A stretch of 6,695 nt of DNA, taken from contig JAKAAU010000087.1 in NCBI GenBank assembly GCA_021802165.1, positions 1-6,695 on the forward strand, given 5' to 3'. Under the pieces are notes generated by a model. It did no database searches. It worked only from the letters and a program-made list of their open reading frames with translations, and had not been told where the DNA came from. A program made the translations under genes and the position numbers. How positions within the stretch are numbered: position 1 is the stretch's first letter; every line of letters starts with the position of its first letter. Shown one piece after another: positions 5,624 to 6,695 of this stretch. The stretch comes from Thermoplasmata archaeon. GTDB lineage: Archaea > Thermoplasmatota > Thermoplasmata > Thermoplasmatales > Thermoplasmataceae.

Positions 5624-6695
5624 AAAAATAATGGCTGGACTAATAATAATGTCCATGATAATGCTGGCTATATCTGCGTCCGGAATAATATCTACCGGAC
5701 ATAATTCTGGTATTGCTTTCCCGGATACTGTTGATAATAATGCCATGGCAGTGACATCTGTATCATGGTACTCTCCAAATTCGACAGAACTACCTGCTCC
5801 GGGAAGCAACGGAATTCCACTTTATGTTACATTTACTTCCTATGCAACAATAACTGATGCAAACATATCGCTCAACCTTTCAGCGTATAAATCTCCACTC
5901 TCATATACGTACATAAGTGGTCCGAATTCAGATGTAAGAACGTACAATATCATACCGGAAATAGAGCAGGGCCATTCTTATACTATCATGCAGCTTGTAA
6001 ATATAAGCAAAATAAGCAAATACCAGTATTATGATGAAAATCTGACATACAGCAACACAACAATTTCAGGGAATACAACATTTACCATTCCGGTAGGGCA
6101 CCCCCAGATAGGGCTTATTTCATACATAACTAATCCGCCGGTGATATACCAGAACGAAAAATTCATAAAACTTACAGCCTATACTGAAAATACAGGAACT
6201 TCTGCAATGAAGAATGTTAAAGTAAATATAACATCCAGTGATTACAATATAGTAACTCCAGTACAGTATTCCATTGCATATTACCCGCAGGGCAAACTGT
6301 TAAATTTTACCTTCTATATCAATGCCGACAATATTACTGGAAAAGCACCGGTGTATTTGCATATCAATAATGATACGTATACATTGAATACTTTTATACA
6401 TAGCAATGGAAAGCAGAGCTTATCCATATCTGTACTGAAAAAATCCCTGGTTTCAGACACAAAAAAACAGATAATGATATTTTATCTAAATGATACCGGT
6501 AACAGAACATATCTTGATGTTCAGGTTCATATGTTATCTCCCAGTATAATAGCGATACATGTGTCCTCTTCAAACCCACTGGGAGCACTTACAGCAAACA
6601 ATGTGACGTTTGCACAGATTAAACCCGGGGAAAGCATTACTGTAACCTATGTGGTGGATACATCATCTGCGCCATCAGGCAATTATCCTGTACAG
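5610..6695 (+). CDS. Exported glycoprotein with beta-sandwich repeats (COG1361/CARDB-like), C-terminus outside window
   Basis: An open frame of 362 codons continues past the right edge. The N-terminus is a signal peptide or membrane anchor: KTYKK (2-6), then a hydrophobic core IMAGLIIMSMIMLAIS (7-22). The rest is Ser/Thr/Asn/Tyr-rich beta-type sequence. One domain begins near 48 (VTSVSWYSP, then PAPGSNGIPLYVTF at 62-75). A second begins near 165 with PQIGLISY and the strand-turn-strand KLTAYTENTGTSAMKNVKVNI (in two pieces, 187-196 and 197-207), typical of COG1361/CARDB-like surface domains. A third beta region, LSISVLKKSLV (271-281) onward, repeats a similar pattern. I count 14 N-x-S/T sequons (e.g. 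N57, N131, N206, N298, N331), which suits a heavily glycosylated exterior protein. The gene overlaps the MFS gene by 14 bases, indicating translational coupling and a likely shared task at the cell surface. No enzyme motif is seen. The family assignment is from pattern memory. Confidence 0.8.
   Translation, partial: MKTYKKIMAGLIIMSMIMLAISASGIISTGHNSGIAFPDTVDNNAMAVTSVSWYSPNSTELPAPGSNGIPLYVTFTSYATITDANISLNLSAYKSPLSYTYISGPNSDVRTYNIIPEIEQGHSYTIMQLVNISKISKYQYYDENLTYSNTTISGNTTFTIPVGHPQIGLISYITNPPVIYQNEKFIKLTAYTENTGTSAMKNVKVNITSSDYNIVTPVQYSIAYYPQGKLLNFTFYINADNITGKAPVYLHINNDTYTLNTFIHSNGKQSLSISVLKKSLVSDTKKQIMIFYLNDTGNRTYLDVQVHMLSPSIIAIHVSSSNPLGALTANNVTFAQIKPGESITVTYVVDTSSAPSGNYPVQ

Noticed and set aside
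5546..5809. 87-codon minus-strand frame with a hydrophobic stretch near the MFS/exported protein junction
   Set aside because: The hydrophobicity is explained by complementing the signal peptide and TM14 codons; the sense genes are strongly supported.
6394..6588. 64-codon minus-strand frame inside the exported protein gene
   Set aside because: It is antisense to a continuous frame with signal peptide and sequons; no independent support.

Overview
The window reads as a piece of an archaeal chromosome, most likely from a Thermoplasmatales-type acidophile (Ferroplasma, Acidiplasma or Cuniculiplasma-like). The evidence is its AT-rich composition, ATA/AGA/AGG-rich codon use, TATA boxes about 23 bases before start codons with almost no leader (leaderless mRNAs), a GGTGAT Shine-Dalgarno only at an internal operon gene, and an N-glycosylation-rich secreted protein. 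The taxonomic call is inference; no rRNA or marker gene is present. By eye I see no tRNA, rRNA, CRISPR array or complete insertion sequence.

Layout. 1-772 (minus) is the first 257 codons of an AAA ATPase of the COG1373 type (AAA_14 + DUF4143) that runs off the left edge. It has its own TATA box (791-798) and two copies of a 12-base palindrome-related site 33 bases apart just behind it (805-816 and 838-849). 850-1197 holds no convincing gene, but contains a decayed coding remnant and a pair of diverged inverted copies (984-1027 and 1133-1179). 1198-2520 (minus) is a 12-TM APC-superfamily amino acid permease. 2740-3081 (plus) is a small protein with a His/Trp/Asp-Leu-Ala motif like DUF5752 and a basic low-complexity tail. 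It converges, with a 4-base gap, on 3086-3940 (minus), a carbamate kinase-like enzyme. 4157-5623 (plus) is a 14-TM DHA2-type MFS transporter. 5610-6695 (plus, open at the right edge) is an exported beta-sandwich-type glycoprotein that starts inside the last codons of the transporter gene.

How the genes may work together. The permease and the carbamate kinase-like gene fit amino acid uptake and nitrogen/carbamoyl phosphate metabolism in a peptide-consuming heterotroph, but they are not an operon and no arginine deiminase or ornithine transcarbamylase gene is visible. The clearest functional unit is the MFS transporter plus exported protein pair: a 14-base overlap, a strong internal Shine-Dalgarno, and a 12-base perfect palindrome centred on the transporter start codon suggest a regulated, translationally coupled export module whose second member may be an extracytoplasmic partner. 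That is the best candidate for something undescribed here, and the link between the two proteins is inference.
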